Assembly (NCBI GenBank): GCA_947598455.1
Contig: CANQFI010000003.1
Location: forward strand, 1 to 31,731
DNA length: 31,731 nucleotides
Origin: an uncultured Bacilli bacterium
GTDB lineage: Bacteria > Bacillota_I > Bacilli_A > RF39 > UBA660
Reading direction: 5' to 3'
Below, piece by piece: positions 1 through 8,232 of the stretch. The translations under genes and the position numbers were made by a program. The notes beneath the pieces were generated by a model. The model saw only the letters and a program-made list of their open reading frames with translations. It was not told where the DNA came from and ran no database searches. Each line of letters opens with the position of its first letter. Positions within the stretch are counted from its first letter, which is position 1.

Positions 1-1
1 T

Positions 2-49
2 ATCGCCTTAGGCATAATTGTCTTATTATATTTCATCCTAATGAAGTAG
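2..49 (+). CDS. C-terminal tail of an upstream gene (partial)
   Basis: Open frame from the window edge to a TAG stop at 47-49. The 15 visible residues are hydrophobic (Leu/Ile/Val/Tyr/Phe-rich) and end in Met-Lys, as a C-terminal membrane helix would. The stop lies inside a terminator hairpin, an arrangement seen at several other genes here, which supports a real gene end. Too little is visible to name it. Confidence 0.45.
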   Translation: MALGIIVLLYFILMK

Positions 50-67
50 AGTAATCTACTTCTTTTT
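43..67 (+). terminator. Rho-independent terminator
   Basis: Perfect 8-bp stem GAAGTAGA / TCTACTTC with loop GTAA, followed by TTTTT. It overlaps the stop codon of the upstream partial gene. Confidence 0.85.
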
Positions 68-68
68 A

Positions 69-77
69 TGTTATAAT
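69..77 (+). promoter_or_regulatory. Extended -10 promoter of the methyltransferase gene
   Basis: TG-T-TATAAT, a perfect -10 hexamer with the TGn extension, directly after the preceding terminator. No good -35 is visible. The predicted start site near 84 leaves a leader of only about 14 nt, which carries the RBS AGAGGTG before ATG 98. Confidence 0.65.
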
Positions 78-97
78 TTATTTATTAGAGGTGTCCT

Positions 98-997
98 ATG
101 ATTCCAGAATTTTTAAATAATTTATTAAATAGTTATTATGACTCAAAAACAGTTACTGAAATAATCGATGGTTATCAAAAGAAAGTTGTTACATTACGAG
201 TTAATACTATTAAAAGTAATTTGAACGAAGTAAAAGAAACATTAGCTAATAATCAAATAACTTATACATCAGTACCTTGGTATAGTGATGCTTTAATAAT
301 TGCTAATGCTAATGAAGAAAGAATAAGATCTTTAGATATATATCATAATGGTTATATTTATTTACAAAGTCTATCTTCTATGTTACCACCTTTATTTTTA
401 AAACCTAAAGAAAATGAATTAATTTTAGATATGGCTGCTGCTCCAGGTGGTAAAACAACAGAGATAGCTGCTCTAACCAATAATAAAGCCATGATAACTG
501 CTTTAGAAAAAAATAAAATTCGGGCTGAAAAGCTAAAATACAACCTTGAATTACAAGGTGCTAAGAAAGTTTCCGTTTTAACTATTGATGCTCGTAATAT
601 TGATGAATATTTTATGTTTGATAAAATTCTTTTAGATGCACCATGTAGTGGTAGTGGAACTTTAAATAAAGATTCTATAGATGAACGTTATTTTAATTTA
701 GATTTAATAAATAACTCATCTAAAACGCAAAAAGCCTTATTAGAAGAAGCTATTAAACATTTAAAAGTTAGTGGTGAACTTATCTATTCTACCTGTAGTA
801 TTTTAAAAAGTGAAAACGAAGAAGTCCTAGACTATCTATTAAATAATTATTCTAATATCAAGTTAGTTAAATTTGACCTTCCAAATATATCTACTTTACC
901 ATTACTCCCATCTACTAAAGAAGAAGTTTTAACTATTAAACCAACTGCTTACTATGAAGGTTTCTTTATTGCCAAACTTAAAAAAATTTCTAAGTAA
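98..997 (+). CDS. RsmB/RsmF-type (NOL1/NOP2/Sun) RNA m5C methyltransferase
   Basis: SAM-dependent methyltransferase that places 5-methylcytosine in RNA, most likely 16S rRNA, in the cytoplasm. Seen: motif I DMAAAPGGKT at 111-120 (SAM binding), motif IV DAPCSG at 180-185 with Cys183, and motif VI STCS at 231-234 with Cys233. The two cysteines are the pair this family uses for release of product and attack on C6. At 299 residues it is the short form. It has the N-terminal RNA-binding part and the Rossmann domain but not the C-terminal PUA-like extension of full RsmF, nor the NusB-like N-terminus of full RsmB, so the exact target base cannot be assigned. Start ATG 98 has AGAGGTG just upstream. 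Monocistronic by its promoter and terminator. Confidence 0.9.
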   Translation: MIPEFLNNLLNSYYDSKTVTEIIDGYQKKVVTLRVNTIKSNLNEVKETLANNQITYTSVPWYSDALIIANANEERIRSLDIYHNGYIYLQSLSSMLPPLFLKPKENELILDMAAAPGGKTTEIAALTNNKAMITALEKNKIRAEKLKYNLELQGAKKVSVLTIDARNIDEYFMFDKILLDAPCSGSGTLNKDSIDERYFNLDLINNSSKTQKALLEEAIKHLKVSGELIYSTCSILKSENEEVLDYLLNNYSNIKLVKFDLPNISTLPLLPSTKEEVLTIKPTAYYEGFFIAKLKKISK

Positions 998-1012
998 TTA
1001 GAAAATTTTTTT
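981..1012 (+). terminator. Terminator of the methyltransferase gene
   Basis: Stem TTTCTAA / TTAGAAA with loop GTAA, extended by A-tract/T-tract pairing past one bulged A, ending in TTTTTTT. The stop codon TAA (995-997) lies in the loop. Confidence 0.75.
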
Positions 1013-1067
1013 ATTTAAAAGGAATTTCTTCTTCCATCTCTAATATATAAAGTAGAAGGAGTAATAT

Positions 1068-1982
1068 ATGACCAGAATAAATAATAAATATAAATTAAAA
1101 ATGTTAGATTTTCATCCTATATCTTATGACTTAATATTTAAATCATTATGGTTAAATGGCGGACCAAATACTAAGAATTTCTTCTATCGTCTTATAAATA
1201 GGTTAGTTGGATATGATGTATCTGATTTTACTTTTTACTATAATGAATTACCAGTAAGTAAATATAATGTTGTTTTTAATAGAATAGATATTATTTTAGT
1301 TTCTAAAGATAAAAGTCGTAGAGTAAATATTGAATTAAATAGAAAATATAAAAAATCATTAATGAATCGTAATGAGTCTTACTTATATCGTATAGCTGGT
1401 AATTTTTATAATAGTAAAGAAAAGGATAGCTATGAAAAACCATTATTAGTTGATCAAGTAAATTTAAATTGTTTTGAATCTCCAGATAATAAAGCTCTTC
1501 ATCAAAGTACTTTTACTATGAAAGATCAAAAAAATAATTTGGATTTAAAAAGTATTAGAATTATTAATGTTTATCTACCAACAATGTCTATAAAATGTTA
1601 TAATGAAGATACCGAAGCCGCACTTGACTATAAAATGTTTATGGCTCGAAGTTTTGATGAAATGGCCGAATATGCTAAAGGTAATAAAGAAAGGATGAGT
1701 GTATTGAAAACTTTAGAACAATTAATGGCTGAAGACGAAAATTATATGACAGATGAGGAAAGACTTGCTTTTGCTAAAGCAATGGAAAGAGAAGTAAGAA
1801 TGGAAGAATATAAAAGAGGTCTTAAAGCCGGAAAAAGAGAAGCTAAAAGAGAAGGTAAAAAAGAAGCAGCTAATATCATTAATAAATTATTATCAAGTGG
1901 TATGTCAAAAGAAGAACTATCCCAAAGACTTAATATGCCTCTTGATAAATTTCCTAAAAATAAAAATACTATTAGTCTTTAA
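1068..1982 (+). CDS. Rpn-like PD-(D/E)XK nuclease family 'transposase' protein
   Basis: Resembles the PD-(D/E)XK nuclease-family transposase/Rpn group, proteins scattered in multiple copies in gut Firmicutes and linked to RecA-independent recombination. Seen: N-terminal block DLIFKSLW at 21-28 (family D..FK..F signature), an acidic position D74 after a hydrophobic strand, and E89-L-N91 in the next strand, where the usual form is E-x-Q or E-x-K. A Lys/Arg/Glu-rich helix (about 225-270) leads to a short C-terminal helical segment with an SSGMSKEELSQRL-type sequence that is common in this family. RBS AGAAGGAG precedes ATG 1068. No terminal repeats or target duplications flank it, so it looks like a resident gene and not an intact mobile element. 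The family call is firmer than any activity. Confidence 0.75.
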   Translation: MTRINNKYKLKMLDFHPISYDLIFKSLWLNGGPNTKNFFYRLINRLVGYDVSDFTFYYNELPVSKYNVVFNRIDIILVSKDKSRRVNIELNRKYKKSLMNRNESYLYRIAGNFYNSKEKDSYEKPLLVDQVNLNCFESPDNKALHQSTFTMKDQKNNLDLKSIRIINVYLPTMSIKCYNEDTEAALDYKMFMARSFDEMAEYAKGNKERMSVLKTLEQLMAEDENYMTDEERLAFAKAMEREVRMEEYKRGLKAGKREAKREGKKEAANIINKLLSSGMSKEELSQRLNMPLDKFPKNKNTISL

Positions 1983-1993
1983 TAGTATTTTTT
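1965..1993. terminator. Bidirectional terminator between convergent genes
   Basis: Stem of at least 10 bp AATACTATTA / TAATAGTATT with loop GTCTT. A-runs on the left and T-runs on the right can serve both directions. It covers the stop of the Rpn-like gene and abuts the mraY stop. Confidence 0.85.
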
Positions 1994-2984
1994 ATAACCA
2001 TACACCATATGTAATAGCTGCCATTGCTAAAAGTAATCCAGCTACATAAAATACTTTTACAATATCTTCTTCAGACCAACCTAATTGCTCAAAATGATGA
2101 TGCAAAGGGGCCATTTTAAATATCTTTTTCTTAAAATAAATAATTGATATCATTTGAATTAAAGAAGATAATGTTTCAACAACGAATACACCACCAACCA
2201 ATGCTAATGATAATTCATGTTTAGTTAAAATAGCTGTAGCTGCTAAAGCACCACCTAAAGCAAGCGAACCAGTATCTCCCATAAATACTTTAGCTGGATG
2301 AGAATTAAATAACAAGAAACCTAATAAAGTACCTACTAGTACAAAACAAAATATTGCTACTTCCTGATTACCAATCATCCACTTCGCATTCATTGCTAAC
2401 ATTCCATAAGCTAAAAATGCTATTGCTGATAATCCAGTTGCTAAACCATCTAAACCATCAGTTATATTAACTGCATTTGAAGTACCAACTAGTAAAAATA
2501 AAATAAATAATCCATAAAACCATCGTAAATCAATATCTAAACCTAATGCTGATATTTCCAAAGTAGGTGATCCACCATTAGTAATATATATATAGAAAAA
2601 AACTAAAGCAATCGCTGTTTGACATAATAATTTAAATAAAATACTTAATCCCTCATTATTATGACACTTAATTTTAACATAATCATCAGCTAGTCCTAAA
2701 ACACCATAACTAGCAAAAACAATTAAAATAATTTGCAAGTTATACGAAAGTTCAATACTACCTTTGAATTTTAAAAGTATTAGTGTAATGATTGTTGGTA
2801 TTATAAATATTAATCCTCCCAGAGTAGGAGTACCATTCTTTTTTAAATGTCTTTCTCCAATTGTTGTACTAACATTTTGTCCAAATTTAAATTTTTTTAA
2901 TATAGGTATTAATATCAGTCCAGCTATAATAGATAAAATAAAACCAAGCATCATAGCCATTGCCGCTTTAGCCAAAACTAGCAT
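1992..2984 (-). CDS. mraY: Phospho-N-acetylmuramoyl-pentapeptide transferase MraY
   Basis: Integral membrane enzyme that transfers phospho-MurNAc-pentapeptide from UDP to undecaprenyl phosphate, giving lipid I. With the start used here (330 residues) the hallmarks are the DDxxK site at D100-D101, NITDGLDG with D176, the FMGDTGS block at 234-240 with D237, and the His-rich LHHHFE loop at 294-299. About ten hydrophobic segments are visible. A TTG at 3005 would add seven residues, but the RBS AGAAAGAGGTG then falls inside the coding sequence. ATG 2984 sits seven bases after GAGGTG and is preferred. It lies 87 bp downstream of the ftsI-type gene on the same strand, the order found in dcw clusters. 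Its own -10 (3008-3013) may add expression. Confidence 0.96.
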   Translation of the reverse strand: MLVLAKAAMAMMLGFILSIIAGLILIPILKKFKFGQNVSTTIGERHLKKNGTPTLGGLIFIIPTIITLILLKFKGSIELSYNLQIILIVFASYGVLGLADDYVKIKCHNNEGLSILFKLLCQTAIALVFFYIYITNGGSPTLEISALGLDIDLRWFYGLFILFLLVGTSNAVNITDGLDGLATGLSAIAFLAYGMLAMNAKWMIGNQEVAIFCFVLVGTLLGFLLFNSHPAKVFMGDTGSLALGGALAATAILTKHELSLALVGGVFVVETLSSLIQMISIIYFKKKIFKMAPLHHHFEQLGWSEEDIVKVFYVAGLLLAMAAITYGVWL

Positions 2985-3007
2985 GAAAACACCTCTTTCT
3001 ATCAAAA

Positions 3008-3013
3008 ATTATA
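3008..3013 (-). promoter_or_regulatory. Possible mraY promoter (-10)
   Basis: On the minus strand a perfect TATAAT lies 24 bp before ATG 2984. The -35 is weak (AACTTA at 17-bp spacing) and the TGn extension is absent. It may supplement read-through from the upstream PBP gene. Confidence 0.35.
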
Positions 3014-3071
3014 CTACAAAACCTAATATTTAAGTTTACCAAAGTATAAAATTGACATATTTATATACAAA

Positions 3072-4976
3072 TTAACCTAACATTATTTTTATTGTTCCAT
3101 TTTCTTTAATATATATGTCAGGTTCTGGTTCTTGATATATAATTTTTTCACCAGTACCACTATATTCAACTTTAAATCCTTTTAGTAATGAACTAGCTTC
3201 TTTTTTAGTTAAATTTAATACATTAGGTGCTTTAACATATTTAGTATCTAACCAAGTATATTCTCTAGGTGTTACTTCACTTGATGGTTTAATCTCTCTT
3301 ATACTTATAATATTTTCCATAATTCCTTTAGCAATCGGTGCTGATACGGTCCCACCATACTGTGTAATTCCTTTTGGATTATCAATAGCTACATAAACAA
3401 CATATTCTGGTTTATCAGCTGGAAAAAAGCCCATAAATGAAACAATGTAATTACCTGTCATATATGTTCCATTATTTACTTTTTGAGCCGTTCCAGTTTT
3501 TCCTCCAACTCGGTAATTTTCAATATAAGCATTTTTACCAGTTCCATTAGCTACCACACTTTCTAAAGTATATCTAACTAGTTTAGAAGTTTCTTCACTA
3601 ATAACTTGTCTTACTTTAGTTGTTTTATTTTCTAAAACAATCGTCTTTGTTTCTGGTTCAGTAATATATTTAACGACATAAGGTTTGTTTAAAGATCCTC
3701 CATTAATCGCCGCTGATACTCCCGTTACTTGTTGAATAGGGGTAACACTTATACCTTGACCAAAAGAAATAGTTGCTTGTTCAACTGGACCTATATCTTT
3801 TAAGTTAAACATAATACCTTTACTTTCGCCATTTAAATCAATTCCAGTTTTATCCATAAATCCAAAATTTTTTACATAGTTATATAATCTTTCTGTTCCA
3901 AGTCTTTGACCCATTACTACAAATCCCGGATTGCATGAATTTTCAACAACCTGTAAAAATGTTTCTGCTCCATGACCCCCAGATTTCCAGCATTTTATTC
4001 TAGCACCTTCTACATTTATTCCGCCACCATCAAAATAGGTATCTGTAAATAAATTAACTGTCTTTTCTTCCAAAGATGCTGCTAAAGTCAAAATCTTAAA
4101 AGTTGATCCTGGTTCATAATTCTTCCAAATAGGCAAGTTCCGATTAATTGTTTCTAAATCATAATCCTGATAATTATTAGAATCAAATGTTGGTCTTGAA
4201 CCCATTGCAAGTATCTCACCTGTATTTGGATCCATTACAATAGCTAAAGCTGATTCCGGTGCATACTTAGCATCAGCATTTTCTAATTCCTTTTCTAAAG
4301 ATAGTTGGATATCAATATCAATTGTCAAAGTAATGTCCATTCCATTTTGTGCTTGTTCATATATTTCTAAATTATTTAATCTATTACCTTTACCATCCGA
4401 AGTATACTTAATCGATCCATCTTTGCCTGTTAAATAACTATCATACTTTAATTCTAATCCAGATAATCCTTGATTATCTATTCCTACATAACCTAAAACA
4501 TGTGCTAAAACACTACCATAAGGATAATATCTTTTAGCTTCTTTCATTAAATACAATCCATCTATATTAAGATTATTTATTTTATCAGCTGTTTCACTAT
4601 CTAATTGTCGTCCTTCTGGATTTACTTTTTCTAAAGAAGTTCTTTTCTTTAAATGTGCTAATATATCATCATAATTAGCATTAAGTATTTCACTTAATTT
4701 TTTTGCTGTCTCTTCTTTATCTTTTATTTGATTAGGCACAACATATAAAGTAGTAGTTGTAATATTAGTTGCTAAAACTTTACCATTTCTATCTAGTATT
4801 TGACCTCGATCAGCCGTAATTGGTAAATTTCTTTGCCATAAAGAAGAAGCTAAATTATTTAATTTATTATAGCTAAATACTTGTATCCAAAATATTCTAA
4901 TTAATATAATTACTAAAATAGCAAATATTCCACCTAAAACAATTTTAATTCGTAATTGTTTATCTTTAATAAACAT
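3072..4976 (-). CDS. Class B penicillin-binding protein, FtsI/PbpB/SpoVD type, one PASTA domain
   Basis: Peptidoglycan D,D-transpeptidase partner of a SEDS glycosyltransferase, anchored by an N-terminal membrane helix (about residues 8-35). In the 634-residue product the dimerisation/pedestal region follows the helix. The transpeptidase motifs are S291-T-F-K, S347-C-N and K493-T-G within GGKTGTAQK. One PASTA domain follows (about 582-634). A single PASTA resembles SpoVD more than B. subtilis PBP2B (two), but no sporulation gene is visible, so the vegetative division PBP is the default reading. A more distal ATG at 5009 exists. ATG 4976 is chosen because GGTGAT lies just before it and the product then starts with a typical short cytoplasmic tail. 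Followed by mraY. Confidence 0.93.
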   Translation of the reverse strand: MFIKDKQLRIKIVLGGIFAILVIILIRIFWIQVFSYNKLNNLASSLWQRNLPITADRGQILDRNGKVLATNITTTTLYVVPNQIKDKEETAKKLSEILNANYDDILAHLKKRTSLEKVNPEGRQLDSETADKINNLNIDGLYLMKEAKRYYPYGSVLAHVLGYVGIDNQGLSGLELKYDSYLTGKDGSIKYTSDGKGNRLNNLEIYEQAQNGMDITLTIDIDIQLSLEKELENADAKYAPESALAIVMDPNTGEILAMGSRPTFDSNNYQDYDLETINRNLPIWKNYEPGSTFKILTLAASLEEKTVNLFTDTYFDGGGINVEGARIKCWKSGGHGAETFLQVVENSCNPGFVVMGQRLGTERLYNYVKNFGFMDKTGIDLNGESKGIMFNLKDIGPVEQATISFGQGISVTPIQQVTGVSAAINGGSLNKPYVVKYITEPETKTIVLENKTTKVRQVISEETSKLVRYTLESVVANGTGKNAYIENYRVGGKTGTAQKVNNGTYMTGNYIVSFMGFFPADKPEYVVYVAIDNPKGITQYGGTVSAPIAKGIMENIISIREIKPSSEVTPREYTWLDTKYVKAPNVLNLTKKEASSLLKGFKVEYSGTGEKIIYQEPEPDIYIKENGTIKIMLG

Positions 4977-5010
4977 ATAATCACCATTACATAATATGAT
5001 TAAATCCATT

Positions 5011-5019
5011 ATTTTATCA
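5011..5019 (-). promoter_or_regulatory. Extended -10 promoter of the PBP gene
   Basis: Minus strand TG-A-TAAAAT, 34 bp before ATG 4976. No convincing -35. It is back-to-back with the carboxypeptidase promoter, so wall cross-linking and trimming genes share one divergent control region. Confidence 0.55.
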
Positions 5020-5027
5020 TCGCAACA

Positions 5028-5056
5028 TTGAAATAAGATATAATATTTGTTAAAAT
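5028..5056 (+). promoter_or_regulatory. Promoter of the D-Ala-D-Ala carboxypeptidase gene
   Basis: -35 TTGAAA (5028-5033), 17-bp spacer, -10 TAAAAT (5051-5056) with TGT just before it (extended -10). Confidence 0.75.
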
Positions 5057-5079
5057 ATTTAAAGTAGTCAGGAAGTGAT

Positions 5080-6282
5080 ATGATGAAAAAAATATTCTTT
5101 ATTATAGTTTTATTTTTTGTTAGTTATCTTCCTGTAAAGGCTATCTCTTTACCAGTTGAAGTAAGTGCTGATGCTGTTGTTTTAATGAATGCTGATACTA
5201 AACAAATTGTATATGAAAAAAATCCTGATAAAAAGGAAATAATGGCTAGTTTAACAAAACTAATGACTGTTTATACTGTTTTTGATAATATTGAAAATAT
5301 TGATACTAAAATTACGATTAGTGATGCTGATATTTATAATTTATGGGGCTATACAGTAGTAGGTTTAGAAGTAGGGGATCGTGTAACTTATCGTGATTTA
5401 ATTTATGGTGCGTTATTAAAGTCTGGCGCCGATGCCGCTTTAGCTTTAGCTAATCATACTAGTGGTACTGAAGAAGAATTTGTTAAATTAATGAATGAAG
5501 AAGCTCAAAAATTAGGTATGCGTAACACTCATTTTACTGATTCATATGGTGGTGATGATGGCAATATCTCTACAGCTCGTGAAATGGCTTTATTTTTAAA
5601 TGTCGCTTTAGAAAACAAAGATTTTAAAAAAGCTTTTGGAACAAATAGATATCAAATGAGTAATGGTTTAGAAGCCATCAATTATACTGAAGCTATCGAA
5701 GTCTTTCATGGCCTTGATACAGAACTTTTAACTGGTAATAAATCAGGCTTTACTTTACCAGCAGGTCTTCTTTTAGCCTCAACAGCTACTATTAATGGTA
5801 TCAATTACATTTTGATTGTCTGCAAATCTGATGTTAATTCTTATTATAGTACAGCTATTTTAGAAACTCATAAAATCTATGATTATGTAAGCAATCAAAA
5901 ATTTATAGAAAAAACTATAATTCCTAAAGGTACTATCTTAAAAACAATAGAAGTTGTTGGCGGAACAACTAGTGAATATGTTGTAAGTGCAGAAGAAGAC
6001 ATTATTGCTACTATCGTTGAATCAGATACTTCTAATATAACATATGATTATAATATAACTGATTCTATTAATGCTAAAAATAAAATAGGGGACAATCTAG
6101 GCTACATCGATATTTTAGTCGATGGCGAAGTTATATATACCTATAATGTTTATTTACATGATAATATTTTTACTCAAAATGAATCTCATCTAGTTATCTT
6201 AGTTATTATTATCTTAGCATTTATTATAATTGTTTTATTTAGTGTTAATATCTTTAATAAAACTAAAAAAACTAAAAAGTAA
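5080..6282 (+). CDS. D-alanyl-D-alanine carboxypeptidase (peptidase S11, DacA/DacF-like)
   Basis: Exported serine peptidase that removes the terminal D-Ala of peptidoglycan stem peptides. Signal peptide at about 1-22. SxxK motif S57-L-T-K60. The second motif reads S115-G-A117-D where PBP5-type enzymes have S-G-N. The third motif reads K221-S-G instead of K-T-G. A C-terminal membrane helix (about 372-393) followed by a Lys-rich tail replaces the amphipathic anchor of PBP5. Length (400) fits the family. Two adjacent ATGs (5080, 5083) follow the RBS GGAAGTG (5071-5077). The second has better spacing (5 nt) and may be the true start. Divergent from the PBP gene. Confidence 0.92.
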   Translation: MMKKIFFIIVLFFVSYLPVKAISLPVEVSADAVVLMNADTKQIVYEKNPDKKEIMASLTKLMTVYTVFDNIENIDTKITISDADIYNLWGYTVVGLEVGDRVTYRDLIYGALLKSGADAALALANHTSGTEEEFVKLMNEEAQKLGMRNTHFTDSYGGDDGNISTAREMALFLNVALENKDFKKAFGTNRYQMSNGLEAINYTEAIEVFHGLDTELLTGNKSGFTLPAGLLLASTATINGINYILIVCKSDVNSYYSTAILETHKIYDYVSNQKFIEKTIIPKGTILKTIEVVGGTTSEYVVSAEEDIIATIVESDTSNITYDYNITDSINAKNKIGDNLGYIDILVDGEVIYTYNVYLHDNIFTQNESHLVILVIIILAFIIIVLFSVNIFNKTKKTKK

Positions 6283-6306
6283 TATGTTAAAACATATTAT
6301 TTTTTT
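6280..6306 (+). terminator. Terminator of the carboxypeptidase gene
   Basis: 8-bp stem TAATATGT / ACATATTA around loop TAAA, then TTTTTTT. The first three bases are the TAA stop codon. Confidence 0.85.
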
Positions 6307-6341
6307 ATTACATAAATAATATTATTTAATAGGTGATTAAA

Positions 6342-7433
6342 TTGAAAATCGATAAAATTCTTTTATTTTCAACTATTATTCTGATACTATTTGGTATTTT
6401 AATGGTTTATTCATCAAGTAATGTATGGGCTTTATATAAATATGGCGATGCTTATAAATATGTTAAATCACAATTCATCTTTTTTATTATTGGTCTTTTT
6501 GTAATTAATATCATTATTCATATAAACCCTAATCTATATGAAAAGTATGCCAATAAGATTCTTTTAGTTTGTTTTATTTTATTAGTTTTAGTTTTAATAC
6601 CAGGTCTTGGTAAAGTAAGAAATGGTTCTCGTAGTTGGTTTGGTATTGGTCCTTTAGGTATTCAACCATCTGAATTTAGTAAGATAGGTTTGATAATTTA
6701 TACTTCTAAGTATCTAGCTCATAATAATAAATATATTAAAGATATCAAAAAAGGCTTACTACCATTATTTCTAATTATTTGTTTATTCTTCTTACTTATT
6801 ATGTTAGAACCAGACTTTGGTACTGCTATGGTTATTATTTTAACTTTAATAGGTCTAATATATATATCTGGACCAAAATTAGGTTTTTTTATTAAAATAG
6901 GTTTAATCGGTTTAATAGGTATAGTTATTTTAATTGCCATAGCTCCTTATCGTTTACAAAGAATTATTTCTTATCTTAATCCATGGAGTGATCCTTTAGG
7001 AGCCGGTTTTCAAATAATTCAAAGTTTATATGCTATTGGTCCATCTAGTTTATTAGGGCAAGGCTTTGGTAATTCTATTCAAAAAAATTTTTATCTTCCA
7101 GAGCCTCAAACAGATTTTATCTTTAGTATTATAGCTGAAGAATTTGGTTTCTTAGGTGTCTTATTAGTCATAACATTATTTTTTATTATCTTTTATCGTT
7201 CAATAAAAATAGCCTTAAATGAAAATGATTTATTTAAAAAATATTTAGTCTTTGGTCTTTCTTTCGGTCTTATTTTACAAGTTATCTTAAATATTTTAGT
7301 CGTAACTGGTACTATCCCAACAACTGGTATTACCTGTGTCTTTTTATCATATGGTGGTTCTTCTTTGTTAGTAAGTATGGCAAGCGTTGGAATTATTTTA
7401 TCTATTAGTAAAAAAGAAACTATGATAAAATAA
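6342..7433 (+). CDS. ftsW: SEDS peptidoglycan glycosyltransferase, FtsW type
   Basis: Polytopic membrane glycosyltransferase (about ten helices) that polymerises lipid II with a class B PBP. Seen: RIISYLNPWSDPLGAGFQI around 207-225, the LPEPQTDFIFS loop whose Asp (about 258) matches the essential SEDS aspartate, and the C-terminal block PTTGI...SYGGSSL typical of FtsW. RodA is the alternative. The PEPQTDFIF form and the NPW...D.GFQ block favour FtsW. Start: a GTG at 6333 is open, but it lies inside AGGTGAT. TTG 6342, following AGGTGATTAAA, is preferred and gives 363 residues. The Maf-like gene follows after 18 bp, probably in the same transcript. Confidence 0.9.
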   Translation: MKIDKILLFSTIILILFGILMVYSSSNVWALYKYGDAYKYVKSQFIFFIIGLFVINIIIHINPNLYEKYANKILLVCFILLVLVLIPGLGKVRNGSRSWFGIGPLGIQPSEFSKIGLIIYTSKYLAHNNKYIKDIKKGLLPLFLIICLFFLLIMLEPDFGTAMVIILTLIGLIYISGPKLGFFIKIGLIGLIGIVILIAIAPYRLQRIISYLNPWSDPLGAGFQIIQSLYAIGPSSLLGQGFGNSIQKNFYLPEPQTDFIFSIIAEEFGFLGVLLVITLFFIIFYRSIKIALNENDLFKKYLVFGLSFGLILQVILNILVVTGTIPTTGITCVFLSYGGSSLLVSMASVGIILSISKKETMIK

Positions 7434-7451
7434 TAAAACAAGGAGTAAATT

Positions 7452-8030
7452 ATGAAAATAACATTAGCTAGTACTTCTAAATATAAAAGAAGTATTTTAA
7501 ATCGTGTCATGTTAAAACATGATAGTATCAAACCAATCTGTGAAGAAAAATCAGATAGGAAAGATCCATATGAATACTGTATGGATATTGCATCTCAAAA
7601 AATATTTAGCATTGAAAAAGAGGTTAAAGAAGGTATTATCATTGCCTTAGATTGTATTGTTTTAATTAATAATAAAATAAGTGAAAAACCTAAAAGTATA
7701 GCTGAAGCTAAACAAAATATTAAAGCTTGTTCTAATAATATAGCTAAAGTCATAACTGGTATAGCTATTAAAAATCAAGATGCTAATAAATTAATAAATG
7801 ATTATCAAGAATCAATAGTTTATTTTAAAAATATAACAGATGATGATATTGATTTTTATCTTAAAAATGAACCAGGTATCTTAGAATCATCAGGATTTAT
7901 TATTGAAAATATTGCTTCTAATTTTATTGATCATATTGATGGTAGTTTTTATAATGTCTTAGGTGTTCCAGTTGAAAAAATATATAGTATTTTAAATGAA
8001 ATGAATATTTATTTAAAAGATATAAACTGA
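7452..8030 (+). CDS. Maf-like nucleotide pyrophosphatase
   Basis: Matches the Maf/YhdE/YceF family, cytoplasmic enzymes that hydrolyse non-canonical nucleoside triphosphates and are often found near division and shape genes. Seen: N-terminal LASTSKYKRSIL (family LAS.SP.R...L, here Lys for Pro), ALDCIVLINNKISEKP at about 65-80 (family D-T-V-V...KP, with the metal-binding Asp kept but D-C-I-V), and near the C-terminus the ESSGFIIE...DGSFYNVLGVPV block (family AG.Y.i.......G.yynVvGLP). Length 192 is normal. It is divergent at several conserved positions, so substrate choice may differ. RBS AAGGAG before ATG 7452. Close spacing to ftsW suggests co-transcription. Confidence 0.8.
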   Translation: MKITLASTSKYKRSILNRVMLKHDSIKPICEEKSDRKDPYEYCMDIASQKIFSIEKEVKEGIIIALDCIVLINNKISEKPKSIAEAKQNIKACSNNIAKVITGIAIKNQDANKLINDYQESIVYFKNITDDDIDFYLKNEPGILESSGFIIENIASNFIDHIDGSFYNVLGVPVEKIYSILNEMNIYLKDIN

Positions 8031-8033
8031 TAG

Positions 8034-8162
8034 AAAATTCCTAGGCAATTTGCTAACAATAGCATTTTTATTATTAATTATAACCCATTTAAAAAAGCAT
8101 ATGATAAAAAATATCAAGAAGTTTTTACTACTCAAAAAATGACTTTATTTTATATTTGCTAA
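8034..8162 (+). other. Short open stretch without a start codon, possible gene remnant
   Basis: The 202-bp gap after the Maf-like gene contains one frame open from a TAG to TAA 8160-8162. It translates to a plausible-looking 42-residue segment (hydrophobic stretch, then charged YDKKYQEVF-type sequence). No ATG, GTG or TTG with an RBS opens it. It may be decayed coding sequence or chance in AT-rich DNA. Confidence 0.2.
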
Positions 8163-8178
8163 AATATAAAATAAAAAT

Positions 8179-8207
8179 TTGACAATGAATCTCACTAATG
8201 CTAGAAT
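8179..8207 (+). promoter_or_regulatory. Near-consensus promoter of the secreted-protein gene
   Basis: -35 TTGACA (perfect), 17-bp spacer, -10 TAGAAT with TGC before it. By base match this is the strongest promoter in the window. It is followed by RBS GGAGGG at 8221-8226. Confidence 0.88.
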
Positions 8208-8232
8208 CTAAACTATAAACGGAGGGTTTATA

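Noticed and set aside
1068..1982. Treating the 'transposase'-family gene as an insertion sequence
   Set aside because: No terminal inverted repeats or target duplications were found around it, and its borders are ordinary gene signals.
2764..3033. Open frame on the plus strand opposite the 5' part of mraY
   Set aside because: It lies antisense within a clear mraY gene, has no RBS and reads as low-complexity hydrophobic shadow sequence.
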